The notes under the pieces were generated by a model. That model searched no databases. It was not told the origin of the DNA and was given only the letters and a program-made list of their open reading frames with translations. From Streptomyces hawaiiensis (lineage in GTDB: Bacteria > Actinomycetota > Actinomycetes > Streptomycetales > Streptomycetaceae), in assembly GCF_004803895.1 (NCBI RefSeq), contig NZ_CP021978.1:2418001-2482000 (forward strand): a stretch of 64,000 bases of DNA, read 5' to 3'. The translations under genes and the position numbers were made by a program. This document shows, piece after piece, positions 49,784 through 59,552 of this stretch (the first letter of the stretch is position 1; every line of letters starts with the position of its first letter).

Positions 49784-51580
49784 TTGCGCGAGTTCAGCCT
49801 TCCGGCTTTGTACGAGGTCCCTGCGGACGGAAATCTGACCGACATCGTCCGCAGAAACGCCGCGCAGCATCCGGACGTCGCCGTCATCGCCCGCAAGATC
49901 GGCGGCAGCTGGCAGGACGTCACGGCCACCACCTTCCTCGCCGAGGTGCACACGGCGGCGAAGGGCCTGATCGCCGCCGGGGTCCAGCCGGGCGACCGGG
50001 TGGGCCTGATGTCGCGTACCCGCTACGAGTGGACGCTGCTGGACTTCGCGATCTGGAGCGCGGGCGCGGTGACCGTGCCGGTGTACGAGACCAGTTCGCC
50101 GGAGCAGGTGCAGTGGATCCTGGGCGACTCGGGCGCGACCGCCTGCGTCGTGGAGTCGGACGCCCACTCGGCCGCGATCGAGTCGGTGCGCGACGGGCTG
50201 CCGGCGCTCAAGCACGTGTGGCAGATCGACGGCGGCGGCCTCGACGAGCTGGGCCGGCTCGGCCAGGACGTCACGGACGAGACGGTCGAGGAGCGCGGCT
50301 CGTTCGCCAAGGCCGACGACCCGGCGACCATCGTCTACACCTCGGGCACCACCGGCCGCCCCAAGGGCTGTGTGCTCACCCACCGCAGCTTCTTCGCGGA
50401 GTGCGGCAACATCGTGGAGCGGCTGCGTCCGCTGTTCCGCACCGGCGAGTGCTCGGTGCTGCTCTTCCTGCCGCTCGCGCACGTCTTCGGCCGGCTGGTG
50501 CAGATCGCGCCCATGATGGCGCCGATCAAGCTCGGCTGCGTCCCGGACATCAAGAACCTCACCGACGAGCTGGCCGCGTTCCGCCCGACGCTGATCCTCG
50601 GCGTGCCGCGCGTCTTCGAGAAGGTCTACAACTCGGCGCGTGCCAAGGCCCAGGCCGACGGCAAGGGCAAGATCTTCGACAAGGCCGCCGACACCGCGAT
50701 CGCCTACAGCAAGGCGCTGGACTCTCCCTCGGGCCCGTCCCTCGGTCTGAGGATCAAGCACAAGACGTTCGACAAGCTCGTCTACACCAAGCTCCGCGCG
50801 GTCCTCGGCGGCCGGGGCGAGTTCGCCATCTCCGGCGGCGCCCCGCTCGGCGAGCGCCTCGGCCACTTCTTCCGCGGCATCGGCTTCACGGTCCTGGAGG
50901 GCTACGGCCTGACCGAGTCCTGCGCGGCCACCGCGTTCAACCCCTGGGACCGGCAGAAGATCGGCACGGTCGGCCAGCCGCTGCCCGGCTCGGTGGTGCG
51001 GATCGCCGACGACGGCGAGGTGCTGCTGCACGGCGAGCACCTGTTCAAGGAGTACTGGAACAACCCCGGCGCGACCGCGGAGGCCCTGGCCGACGGCTGG
51101 TTCCACACCGGTGACATCGGCACCCTCGACGAGGACGGCTACCTCAGGATCACCGGCCGCAAGAAGGAGATCATCGTCACCGCGGGCGGCAAGAACGTCG
51201 CCCCGGCCGTGATCGAGGACCGCATCCGGGCGCACGCGCTGGTCGCGGAGTGCATGGTGGTGGGCGACGGGCGGCCGTTCGTGGGCGCGCTGGTCACCGT
51301 CGACGAGGAGTTCCTGGGCCGCTGGTGCTCCGACCACGGCAAACCGGCGGGTGCCACCGCGGCGTCGCTGAGCGAGGACCCGGACCTGCTGGCCGCGATC
51401 CAGGCGGCGATCGACGACGGCAACGCCGCGGTGTCGAAGGCGGAATCGGTGCGGAAGTTCCGCATTCTGTCCTCCCAGTTCACGGAGGAGTCGGGCCACC
51501 TGACGCCCTCGCTGAAGCTGAAGCGGAACGTGGTGGCGAAGGACTACGCGCACGAGATCGAGGCGATCTACGCGAAGTGA
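49784..51580 (+). CDS. fadD: Long-chain fatty-acid--CoA ligase
   Basis: This AMP-forming acyl-CoA synthetase activates fatty acids for oxidation or lipid synthesis. The 598-residue protein has the AMP-binding motif TIVYTSGTTGRPKGCVLTH near residues 184-202, LLFLPLAHVFGR, the A4/A5-type YGLTESCAATAFN, GWFHTGDIGTLDEDGYLRITGRKKEIIVTAGGKNVAP and the late catalytic Lys in TPSLKLKRNVV. TTG 49784 is 6 nt after GAGGAG. It is convergent with the cholesterol oxidase gene, with 18 nt between the stops. Confidence 0.95.
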   Translation: MREFSLPALYEVPADGNLTDIVRRNAAQHPDVAVIARKIGGSWQDVTATTFLAEVHTAAKGLIAAGVQPGDRVGLMSRTRYEWTLLDFAIWSAGAVTVPVYETSSPEQVQWILGDSGATACVVESDAHSAAIESVRDGLPALKHVWQIDGGGLDELGRLGQDVTDETVEERGSFAKADDPATIVYTSGTTGRPKGCVLTHRSFFAECGNIVERLRPLFRTGECSVLLFLPLAHVFGRLVQIAPMMAPIKLGCVPDIKNLTDELAAFRPTLILGVPRVFEKVYNSARAKAQADGKGKIFDKAADTAIAYSKALDSPSGPSLGLRIKHKTFDKLVYTKLRAVLGGRGEFAISGGAPLGERLGHFFRGIGFTVLEGYGLTESCAATAFNPWDRQKIGTVGQPLPGSVVRIADDGEVLLHGEHLFKEYWNNPGATAEALADGWFHTGDIGTLDEDGYLRITGRKKEIIVTAGGKNVAPAVIEDRIRAHALVAECMVVGDGRPFVGALVTVDEEFLGRWCSDHGKPAGATAASLSEDPDLLAAIQAAIDDGNAAVSKAESVRKFRILSSQFTEESGHLTPSLKLKRNVVAKDYAHEIEAIYAK

Positions 51581-51598
51581 CCCACCGGGTCGGGTCGC

Positions 51599-53350
<1,752 letters not shown>

Positions 53351-54493
53351 CTAAAGCAAGCTCTTGAGGTTCTCCGCAAGCAGGTCCCAGCGCCACTTCT
53401 CCTCGACCCACTCCCTGCCCCGCTCGCCCATTCTGCGTCGCAGCTCGGCGTCGCCGAGGAGGGTCGTGATGCGGTCGGCGGCCGCCTGAGGGGAGCCGCC
53501 TCTCACCACCCACCCGGTCTCGCCGTCGAGGACCGCGTCCGGGGCGCCGCCCGAGTCGCCGGCCACGACCGGGAGGCCCGTCGCGGAGGCCTCCAGATAG
53601 ACGATGCCGAGGCCCTCGACGTCCAGGCCGCCGCGGCGGGTGCGGCAGGGCATCGCGAAGACGTCGCCGGCGCCGTAGTGAGCGGGCAGTTCGGACCAGG
53701 GCACGGCGCCGGTGAAGCGGACGGCGGAGGCGACGCCGGTCTCGTGCGCGAGCCGCCGCAGGTCCTTCTCGTACGGGCCGCCCCCGACGATCAGCAGCAC
53801 GGTGTCCGGCTCGGCGGCCAGGATGCGGGGCATGGCCCGGATCAGGGTGTCCTGCCCCTTGCGCCGCACGAGGCGGGAGACGCAGACCACCACGGGCCGG
53901 TCCGTCAGGCCCAGCCGGGCCCGCACCTCCTCGCCGCCCGAGCCGGGGTGGAAGGTCTTCTCGTCGACCCCGGGCGGCAGCTGCGCCATCCGGGCGGCCG
54001 CCTCGGGTGTCAGGGCGGAGGCGATGCGCGAGCGTGTGTACTCGCCGAGGTAGGTGATCGTGTCCGTGGCGTCGCCGATCCGGCGCAGCAGCTGCCGGGC
54101 GGCGGGCAGCTGCGCCCAGCCGGCCTCGTGGCCGTGCGTGGTGGCGACCAGCCGCTCGGCGCCCGCGCCCCGAAGGGCCGGGGCCATCAGGCCGAGCGGG
54201 GCCGCCGCCCCGAACCACACCGAGGTGCACCCGTGCTCCCGCAGCAGGCCGACGGCCCGCCGGGTGGCACCCGGCGTCGGCAGCAGCATGGTCGTCCGGT
54301 CCCGTACGACGGTGAAGGGCTGCTCGGCGTCGAAGGCGCGGGTCGCCTCGACGCCCTCCCGGGTCCGCTTCCAGGTCGAGGCGTAGACGACCAGCTGCTG
54401 CGGGTCCAGCCGCAGGGCCATGTTGTGCAGGAACGCCTGGATGCCACCGGGCCGGGGCGGGAAGTCGTTGGTCACGATCAGGGTCTTGCGCAC
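53351..54493 (-). CDS. PimB-like mannosyltransferase (GT4)
   Basis: This 380-residue GT-B glycosyltransferase, probable phosphatidylinositol mannosyltransferase, has TLIVTNDFPPRPGGIQAFLHNMA at the N-terminus, ATTHGHEAGWAQLPAARQLLR, LPPGVDEKTFHPGSGG, the central VVVCVSRLVRRKGQDTLIRAMP and the E-x7-E region GLDVEGLGIVYLEASATGLPVVAGDSGGAPDAV. It transfers mannose from GDP-Man to a lipid acceptor at the membrane. GTG 54493 has no ribosome-binding site. TAGGGT (54506-54501) ends 7 nt before it, so a leaderless mRNA is likely. It is divergent from the GT87 gene. Confidence 0.92.
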   Translation of the reverse strand: MRKTLIVTNDFPPRPGGIQAFLHNMALRLDPQQLVVYASTWKRTREGVEATRAFDAEQPFTVVRDRTTMLLPTPGATRRAVGLLREHGCTSVWFGAAAPLGLMAPALRGAGAERLVATTHGHEAGWAQLPAARQLLRRIGDATDTITYLGEYTRSRIASALTPEAAARMAQLPPGVDEKTFHPGSGGEEVRARLGLTDRPVVVCVSRLVRRKGQDTLIRAMPRILAAEPDTVLLIVGGGPYEKDLRRLAHETGVASAVRFTGAVPWSELPAHYGAGDVFAMPCRTRRGGLDVEGLGIVYLEASATGLPVVAGDSGGAPDAVLDGETGWVVRGGSPQAAADRITTLLGDAELRRRMGERGREWVEEKWRWDLLAENLKSLL

Positions 54494-54611
54494 GCCGCCG
54501 ACCCTACCGAACCGCCCCTCACAGCCGTGCGCGGCAGCAGGTATGGCACGCTCACAGCTGACGGGCCCATCATGGCCCCATCAGCACGGCACGCGAACGG
54601 GCAGGGATCAC

Positions 54612-55856
54612 GTGAAGACGACGGGCACGAGGCGGTCCCTGGCATGGCTGCCGGTGGTCTGGTGTCTCACGAGGCTGATGCTGCTGCTGTTCGTGCTGAA
54701 GGTGTACGTCTTCCCGGGCCCGGACGTCACGAGCGACGTGCACGTGATCTACCAGGGCTGGTACGACGTCCTGAGCACCGGAACGTTCCCGCTGAACGAT
54801 GTCACCTGGCAGTACCCGCCCGCCGCCGCGCTGGCGATCCTCTCCCCCGGCCTGCTGCCCTTCCTGGACTACGCGACCGCGTTCTTCGTGCTGGTCTGCG
54901 TAACCGACCTGGCCGTGCTGGCCCTGATGACGTACGCGGGACGCCGCCCGGGCCGCTCGCTGCGCGGCGCCTGGGTGTGGGTGATCGGCGTGCCGCTGCT
55001 GGGCCCCACGGTGTACGCCCGCTACGACGTGATGGTCACGGCGGTGGCGATGGCCGCGCTGCTCGCGGGCGCCCGGCACCCGAAGGCGATGGGGGCCCTG
55101 GCCGCTTTCGGGGCGCTGCTGAAGGTGTGGCCGGCGATGCTGCTCCTGGCCGCCCGGAGCCGCAGCGCCTGGATGTCGGCCCTGGCGGCCGGCATCGCGG
55201 TGACGGGTGTGTTCGCGCTGGCCATGCCGGGCGCGTTCGCGTTCCTGACCTTCCAGCGCGACCGGGGCACCGAGGTCGAGTCGCTGGGCGCGCTGGTCTT
55301 CCATGTCGCCCGACACTTCGGCTGGCAGGGCGAGGTGAGGCTGAACTACGGCTCGATCGAGTTCATCGGGCCGTATGTGAGCGAGGTGAGCACGGGCGCA
55401 CTGTTCCTGACCGGGACGGCCTTCGGCTGGCTGGTGCTGTGGCGGCTGCTGGCCCGGCGCTTCGAGCAGCACACGCTCGCCGACGCGGCCTTCGTGGCGG
55501 TGCTGATGTTCACCACCACCAGCCGGGTGATCAGCCCGCAGTACATGGTGTGGCTGATCGGGCTGGCGGCGGTGTGCGTGTACTTCCCCGGGAGCCGGAT
55601 GCGGCTGCCGGTCGTCCTGGTGCTGGTGGCGTGCTTCGTGACGGTGCTGGAGTTCCCGTACTACTTCGCCAACGTCGTGGCGAGCGACGGTCTCGGCCTC
55701 ACCCTGCTGTTCCTGCGCAACGGCCTCCTGGTGGCCGCCACGCTGATCGCGGCCGGCGCCCTGTGGCGGGCGACCGTACCGCCCGCCACGCCGGCCGCTG
55801 CCCGGCCCCGGGTCAGCCCAGCTGATCCCGCAGATATGCCCGCCACTGCTCCGTGA
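54612..55856 (+). CDS. GT87-like membrane mannosyltransferase (DUF2029)
   Basis: This 414-residue polytopic protein has about ten helices. It resembles the GT87/DUF2029 polyprenyl-phosphate mannosyltransferases: an early DVTSDVHVIYQGWYDVLSTGTFPLNDVTWQYPPAAALAI with the acidic first-loop motif, YARYDVMVTAVAMAALLAGARHP, and later FTTTSRVISPQYMVWLIGLAAV. It would use a lipid-linked sugar on the outer face. GTG 54612 has AGGGAT. Next to the PimB-like gene it fits a glycolipid locus. Its 3' end overlaps the convergent lipoprotein gene by 44 nt. Confidence 0.88.
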   Translation: MKTTGTRRSLAWLPVVWCLTRLMLLLFVLKVYVFPGPDVTSDVHVIYQGWYDVLSTGTFPLNDVTWQYPPAAALAILSPGLLPFLDYATAFFVLVCVTDLAVLALMTYAGRRPGRSLRGAWVWVIGVPLLGPTVYARYDVMVTAVAMAALLAGARHPKAMGALAAFGALLKVWPAMLLLAARSRSAWMSALAAGIAVTGVFALAMPGAFAFLTFQRDRGTEVESLGALVFHVARHFGWQGEVRLNYGSIEFIGPYVSEVSTGALFLTGTAFGWLVLWRLLARRFEQHTLADAAFVAVLMFTTTSRVISPQYMVWLIGLAAVCVYFPGSRMRLPVVLVLVACFVTVLEFPYYFANVVASDGLGLTLLFLRNGLLVAATLIAAGALWRATVPPATPAAARPRVSPADPADMPATAP

Positions 55857-56997
55857 AGGCCTCCGGCGTCGTCCCCAGTACCTTCCGCATCGCGTCCTCC
55901 ACCGCCCCGGCCCGCTCCCGGTGCTCCCCGACGGCCCGGTAGAAATCGCCCAGCCGGGCCTCGCCCCAGCGGTCGGAGATCAGCCGGCACGCCGTCCAGC
56001 CGCTCTCGTAGGAGCGGGCCAGGCGGCTCGCGTCGCCGGTGAAGCCGAAGTCCTCGTCGTCCGGGAGTGCCGTGGGGACGCGGCCCTCACCGACCGCCCG
56101 GGACAGTTCGGGCGCGGCCTCGGCGGGGGTGCGGCCGCCGTCGCGGTAGCCGACCCAGTCGGCGTACCCCTCGGACAGCCACAGGGGCGTGGCGGCCGTG
56201 GTGCGGGCGCGGGTGGCGACATGGGTCGTCTCGTGGGTGACGACGACCTGCTCACCGAAACCGCCGAGGAGCGCGAACGCGTCCGGGTTGACGATGATCC
56301 GGTCCGCCGGCGCCCGGTCCCGCGCGCCCGTCTCGCCGGTGGTGACCGCCGCGATCCCGCGGTAGGAGGAGGCGGGCGAGCCGAGCAGCCCCGCCATCCC
56401 CTCCAGTGACTTCGGTACGAGCACGACGACCCGCCGGCTCCAGTCCGTGCCCCACGCGTCCGACACGGCGGGCACCGCACGGTCGGCCAGGTCCGCGAAG
56501 TCCCGCAGCGACCGCCCGGACTGCCCGACGCCGAGGACGAGGCTGTGCCGGCCCCGGACGAGGTGCACCGTCCCCTGGTCCCAGAGCTGCTGCGCGGACT
56601 TCCTTGCCGGCCGGTCGGTGTCCACGGACCACTGCCCGTCCGCGTCCCGGCTCAGCCGCAGAGTGCGCCCGGCGGTCACCGGCGCCTGGTCGTACCCGGC
56701 GACGCGATAGCGCAGTTCGGCGTCGGCGGTGGCCGTGTCGCCGGTGCGGCGCACCGCGGTCACCCGGTACGACCACGCGGCCACGGGCAGCGCGCGCAGT
56801 GCGGCGAAATCCGTCCCCGTGCCCGTCCGTTCGTAGGCCCGCGCGTCACGGTCGACGACCGCGGCGGCCCGCCTGTCCAGGAGCCGCTGGACGTCGGCCG
56901 TGGCACTGTCGGCCGCGGACCGCCCGCCGCACCCGGCCAGGGCGGTGAGCAGCACGACGAGCACGACGAGCGCGGACCCCCACCTTCGACCAGCCAC
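55813..56997 (-). CDS. Lipoprotein with HExxH zinc-protease domain
   Basis: This 394-residue lipoprotein has a signal helix and lipobox LTALAGC (Cys about residue 23), an N-terminal NTF2-like part (TADVQRLLDRRAAAVVDRDARAYERT...), and a C-terminal gluzincin-type domain with zinc ligands in VVVTHETTHVATRA and the third ligand Glu in WLSEGYADWVGYRDG. It should act on the outer face of the membrane. The target is unknown. GTG 56997 has a weak GGGAAC. Its stop lies inside the GT87 gene, making a 44-nt convergent overlap. Confidence 0.9.
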   Translation of the reverse strand: MAGRRWGSALVVLVVLLTALAGCGGRSAADSATADVQRLLDRRAAAVVDRDARAYERTGTGTDFAALRALPVAAWSYRVTAVRRTGDTATADAELRYRVAGYDQAPVTAGRTLRLSRDADGQWSVDTDRPARKSAQQLWDQGTVHLVRGRHSLVLGVGQSGRSLRDFADLADRAVPAVSDAWGTDWSRRVVVLVPKSLEGMAGLLGSPASSYRGIAAVTTGETGARDRAPADRIIVNPDAFALLGGFGEQVVVTHETTHVATRARTTAATPLWLSEGYADWVGYRDGGRTPAEAAPELSRAVGEGRVPTALPDDEDFGFTGDASRLARSYESGWTACRLISDRWGEARLGDFYRAVGEHRERAGAVEDAMRKVLGTTPEAFTEQWRAYLRDQLG

Positions 56998-57030
56998 GTT
57001 CCCGATCGTACGGGCGCCGGGCCGCCCTGG

Positions 57031-58044
57031 TCAGACCCTGGTGACCGACGAGACGGGCATCATCCCGACCGGGTCGTAGCGCACGGGCGCGCCGGGGTAG
57101 GGCGCGTGGATGACCTGGCCGTTGCCCATGTACATCCCGACATGGCTGGAGTCGCCCCGGTAGACGACCAGGTCACCGGGGCGCGCCTCGGACAGCGGGA
57201 CCTGCCGGCCGGCGTACCGCTGGGCCTGCGAGGTGCGCGGCAGGGAGACCCCGGCCTGCGCGTACGACCACTGCATCAGGCCCGAACAGTCGAAGCCGGA
57301 GGGTCCGTTGGCGCCCCAGACGTAGGGCCTGCCGAGCACGCTGCGGGCTGCGGCGACCGCGGCGGACCCGCGTCCCGAGGCGGCGGTGGCGCCGCCGAGG
57401 TCGGGCATGCCGGGGCGGCCGGAGCGGGAGGCGCGGCCGTAGGCGTCGCGCTCGGCGTCCGGCAGGGAGTTGAGCAGCCGCCGGGCCGTGGCGAGCTTCT
57501 GCTCGACGGTCTTCTTGTGGGCGGCGACGGCCTTACGGCTCCTGTCCAGTTCGCGGAGCTTCCCGGCGGTCTCCTCGCGGTCCTGTGCCAGTTCGCGCAG
57601 CGCGATCCGGAGTTCCTTCAGCTCGCTCGCCTGGCGGGCGGTGAGGCGGTCGAGCCGGGACGCGTGGTCGAGGTAGTCGTCCGGGTCGTCGGAGAACAGC
57701 AGGGCGAGGGACGGGTCCATGCCGCCCTCGCGGTACTGGGCGCCGGCGAGCGAACCGAGGGACTCCCGCATGGAGTTGACGCGCTGCTGCTGGCGGGCGA
57801 TGCGGTCCCGGGCGGTGCCGACGTGATCGCGCAGCTCGTCGGCGCGCTCGTCGGCCTGGTTGTACACCTCGGTCGCCTTCTCGGCCTGCTCGTAGAGCCG
57901 GTCCACCTTGGCCCGGGTGTCGTCGTACGGTGCGGCGGCGGCCGGTACCGCGCCCACGGCGGCGGCCGCGACGGACAGGAAGCTGACCGCGGCACTGGCG
58001 CCCCGGTCGAACCCGGACGGTGCAAGGCGGCGATGGGACCCCAC
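57031..58044 (-). CDS. NlpC/P60 peptidoglycan hydrolase (first of two)
   Basis: This secreted D,L-endopeptidase is 337 residues long. The signal peptide (ASAAVSFLSVAAAAVGAVPAAAA) is followed by a long coiled coil (about residues 40-190, with heptads such as KVDRLYEQAEKATEVYNQADERADELRD) and a C-terminal NlpC/P60 domain with catalytic Cys in GFDCSGLMQWSYAQAG, His in SHVGMYMGNG and the polar third residue in QVIHAPYPG. It probably cuts the stem peptide. GTG 58044 is used. A promoter candidate lies at 58088-58116. It is a paralogue of the next gene. Confidence 0.93.
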   Translation of the reverse strand: MGSHRRLAPSGFDRGASAAVSFLSVAAAAVGAVPAAAAPYDDTRAKVDRLYEQAEKATEVYNQADERADELRDHVGTARDRIARQQQRVNSMRESLGSLAGAQYREGGMDPSLALLFSDDPDDYLDHASRLDRLTARQASELKELRIALRELAQDREETAGKLRELDRSRKAVAAHKKTVEQKLATARRLLNSLPDAERDAYGRASRSGRPGMPDLGGATAASGRGSAAVAAARSVLGRPYVWGANGPSGFDCSGLMQWSYAQAGVSLPRTSQAQRYAGRQVPLSEARPGDLVVYRGDSSHVGMYMGNGQVIHAPYPGAPVRYDPVGMMPVSSVTRV

Positions 58045-58087
58045 GGGAAGCCGCTCTCCTTCCGCTGGCGGACTTGGAACGCGGCAG

Positions 58088-58116
58088 ACAGTAGCCCCGC
58101 GACAGGGGGCCGCCAA
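58088..58116 (-). promoter_or_regulatory. Promoter candidate for NlpC/P60 gene 1
   Basis: On the minus strand TTGGCG (58116-58111), a 17-nt spacer and TACTGT (58093-58088). The spacer holds a GCCCC / GGGGC inverted repeat. Confidence 0.5.
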
Positions 58117-58266
58117 CGACCATCCGTGGGTATCCGGCAGGGCGCCCCGCCGCTGACGCAGGTCAATGGCGGGGCGTGGGCTCACTCAAGGCTGTCGTGA
58201 TTCGCCCGAACGGCGGACACGGTGTCCTGATCCTGAGGACGCCGAGCGGGTTTCGCAGGTCGGATG

Positions 58267-59307
58267 TCAGACCCGGACGCCGAACATGAAGGGGCCGCCG
58301 ATGGTGTCCATCGACTCGTAGCGGACGACCGTGCCGGTGCGCGGGGCGTGGATGATCTGCCCGTTGCCGGCGTAGAGGCCCACGTGGTGCAGGTCGTTGA
58401 AGAAGAAGACCAGGTCGCCGACCTTGAGCTGGCTGACCGAGTAGATCTTGGTGCCGGCCCCGGTCTGCGCCTCGGAGGTGCGCGGGATCTGCACGCCGGC
58501 CGCCGCATACGCCCGGGAGGTGAGGCCGGAGCAGTCGAAGGAGCTCATGCCGGTGGCGCCGTAGACGTAGGGCTTGCCGAGCTGGCTCTGGGCGAAGGCG
58601 AAGGCGGCGGCGGCGCGGCCCGAGCCGGGCGGGACGTCGACGTCGAGGGCGTCGCGCTCGCTGGTGCGGCTGGCGCGGTTCTGTTCGGCGGCCAGTTCGG
58701 CCTTCTGGGCGGCGGTGAGGCTGTTGAGCAGCTTCTGCGCGGAGGAGAGCTTGCCCTGGACTTCCTTCTTCTTCTTGCCGAGTTCGGTCCGGGTGGAGGC
58801 GAGGTCCTTCAGCTTCTCGGAGGCCTCGGCGCGCTCCTGGGCGAGCTCGCGCTGCTTCTCCTGGACCTTCTTCAGCGCCTCGACCTGCTGGCTGCTCAGC
58901 TGGTCGAGCGTGGAGGCCTTGTCGAGGTAGTCCTCCGGGTCGGCGGAGAGGAACAGCTGCACGGAGGGGTCGATGGAGCCGGTGCGGTACTGCGACGCGG
59001 CGGCGAGACCCAGGCTGTCGCGGAGCTCGTTGAGCTCCTCCTGGCCGCGGGCCACGTTGTCCTGGATGGTGGAGATCTCCTTCTGGAGTTTCTCCTGCTT
59101 CTCCTTGGCCCCGTTGTACTTCTCGGTGGCCTGCTCCGCCTCTTCGTAGAGCTTGTCGACCTTGGCCTTGACCTCGTCCTTGCTCGGCTTCTCACTGGGG
59201 GCCGCGTTGGCGGCCTGCGAGCTGAAGGCGACGGCAGCGGCGGCGGCGGTGGTCAGCACGGTCACACGTGCGCGGCTCGGCTGCTTAGGACGACGGTGGG
59301 ACGCCAC
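58267..59307 (-). CDS. NlpC/P60 peptidoglycan hydrolase (second of two)
   Basis: This 346-residue secreted protein is built like the neighbour at 57031: a signal peptide (VLTTAAAAAVAFSSQAANAA), a longer and more Lys/Glu-rich coiled coil (about 40-215: AKVDKLYEEAEQATEKYNGAKEKQEKLQKEI), then the NlpC/P60 domain with Cys in SFDCSGLTSRAYAAAG, His in HHVGLYAGNG and QIIHAPRTG. The two differ in linker and in the end, VRYESMDTIGGPFMFGVRV. ATG 59307 has AAGGAG. Its promoter and hairpin leader lie at 59326-59409. The pair probably arose by tandem duplication. Confidence 0.93.
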   Translation of the reverse strand: MASHRRPKQPSRARVTVLTTAAAAAVAFSSQAANAAPSEKPSKDEVKAKVDKLYEEAEQATEKYNGAKEKQEKLQKEISTIQDNVARGQEELNELRDSLGLAAASQYRTGSIDPSVQLFLSADPEDYLDKASTLDQLSSQQVEALKKVQEKQRELAQERAEASEKLKDLASTRTELGKKKKEVQGKLSSAQKLLNSLTAAQKAELAAEQNRASRTSERDALDVDVPPGSGRAAAAFAFAQSQLGKPYVYGATGMSSFDCSGLTSRAYAAAGVQIPRTSEAQTGAGTKIYSVSQLKVGDLVFFFNDLHHVGLYAGNGQIIHAPRTGTVVRYESMDTIGGPFMFGVRV

Positions 59308-59325
59308 GGGTGAAAAGCTCCTTCT

Positions 59326-59377
59326 GGCCCCTCCGCCGTCTCTCCCGATGAGTGATCACCCGAGCGGAGGTTCGGCC
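59326..59377 (-). other. Structured leader of NlpC/P60 gene 2
   Basis: CCTCCGC (59330-59336) pairs with GCGGAGG (59364-59370), and flanking GGCC copies (59326-59329, 59374-59377) can extend the stem. It lies between the predicted start (about 59373) and the ribosome-binding site. It does not match the ydaO c-di-AMP riboswitch known upstream of some Streptomyces muralytic genes, as far as I can tell. Confidence 0.4.
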
Positions 59378-59379
59378 TG

Positions 59380-59409
59380 ACCCTAGTGACCTTCCTGTGA
59401 TCAGTTCAA
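59380..59409 (-). promoter_or_regulatory. Promoter candidate for NlpC/P60 gene 2
   Basis: On the minus strand TTGAAC (59409-59404), an 18-nt spacer and TAGGGT (59385-59380). A CAGATGAAAA / TTTTCATCTG inverted repeat (59415-59455) lies immediately upstream. Confidence 0.55.
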
Positions 59410-59414
59410 ATCCT

Positions 59415-59455
59415 CAGATGAAAAATCGCGTCACGGTAGGCCATCTTTTCATCTG
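59415..59455. promoter_or_regulatory. Low-GC inverted repeat upstream of the NlpC/P60 gene
   Basis: CAGATGAAAA (59415-59424) and TTTTCATCTG (59446-59455) are perfect 10-bp arms separated by 21 bp. Low GC is unusual in this window. It abuts the NlpC promoter, so an activator or repressor site is plausible. It could also form a hairpin 98 nt after the NYN gene. Confidence 0.5.
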
Positions 59456-59552
59456 GACTCACAGGCGGTGAGACCCACTTGACGCAACGTGGCCCACAGG
59501 TCCCATCAATTCGGGCATCACGCTCGGAGGTTACGCATGGGGCGTATGCCCT

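Noticed and set aside
59326..59460. A ydaO-type c-di-AMP riboswitch before the NlpC/P60 gene.
   Set aside because: The conserved ydaO blocks are not present. Only a simple hairpin and an inverted repeat can be supported.
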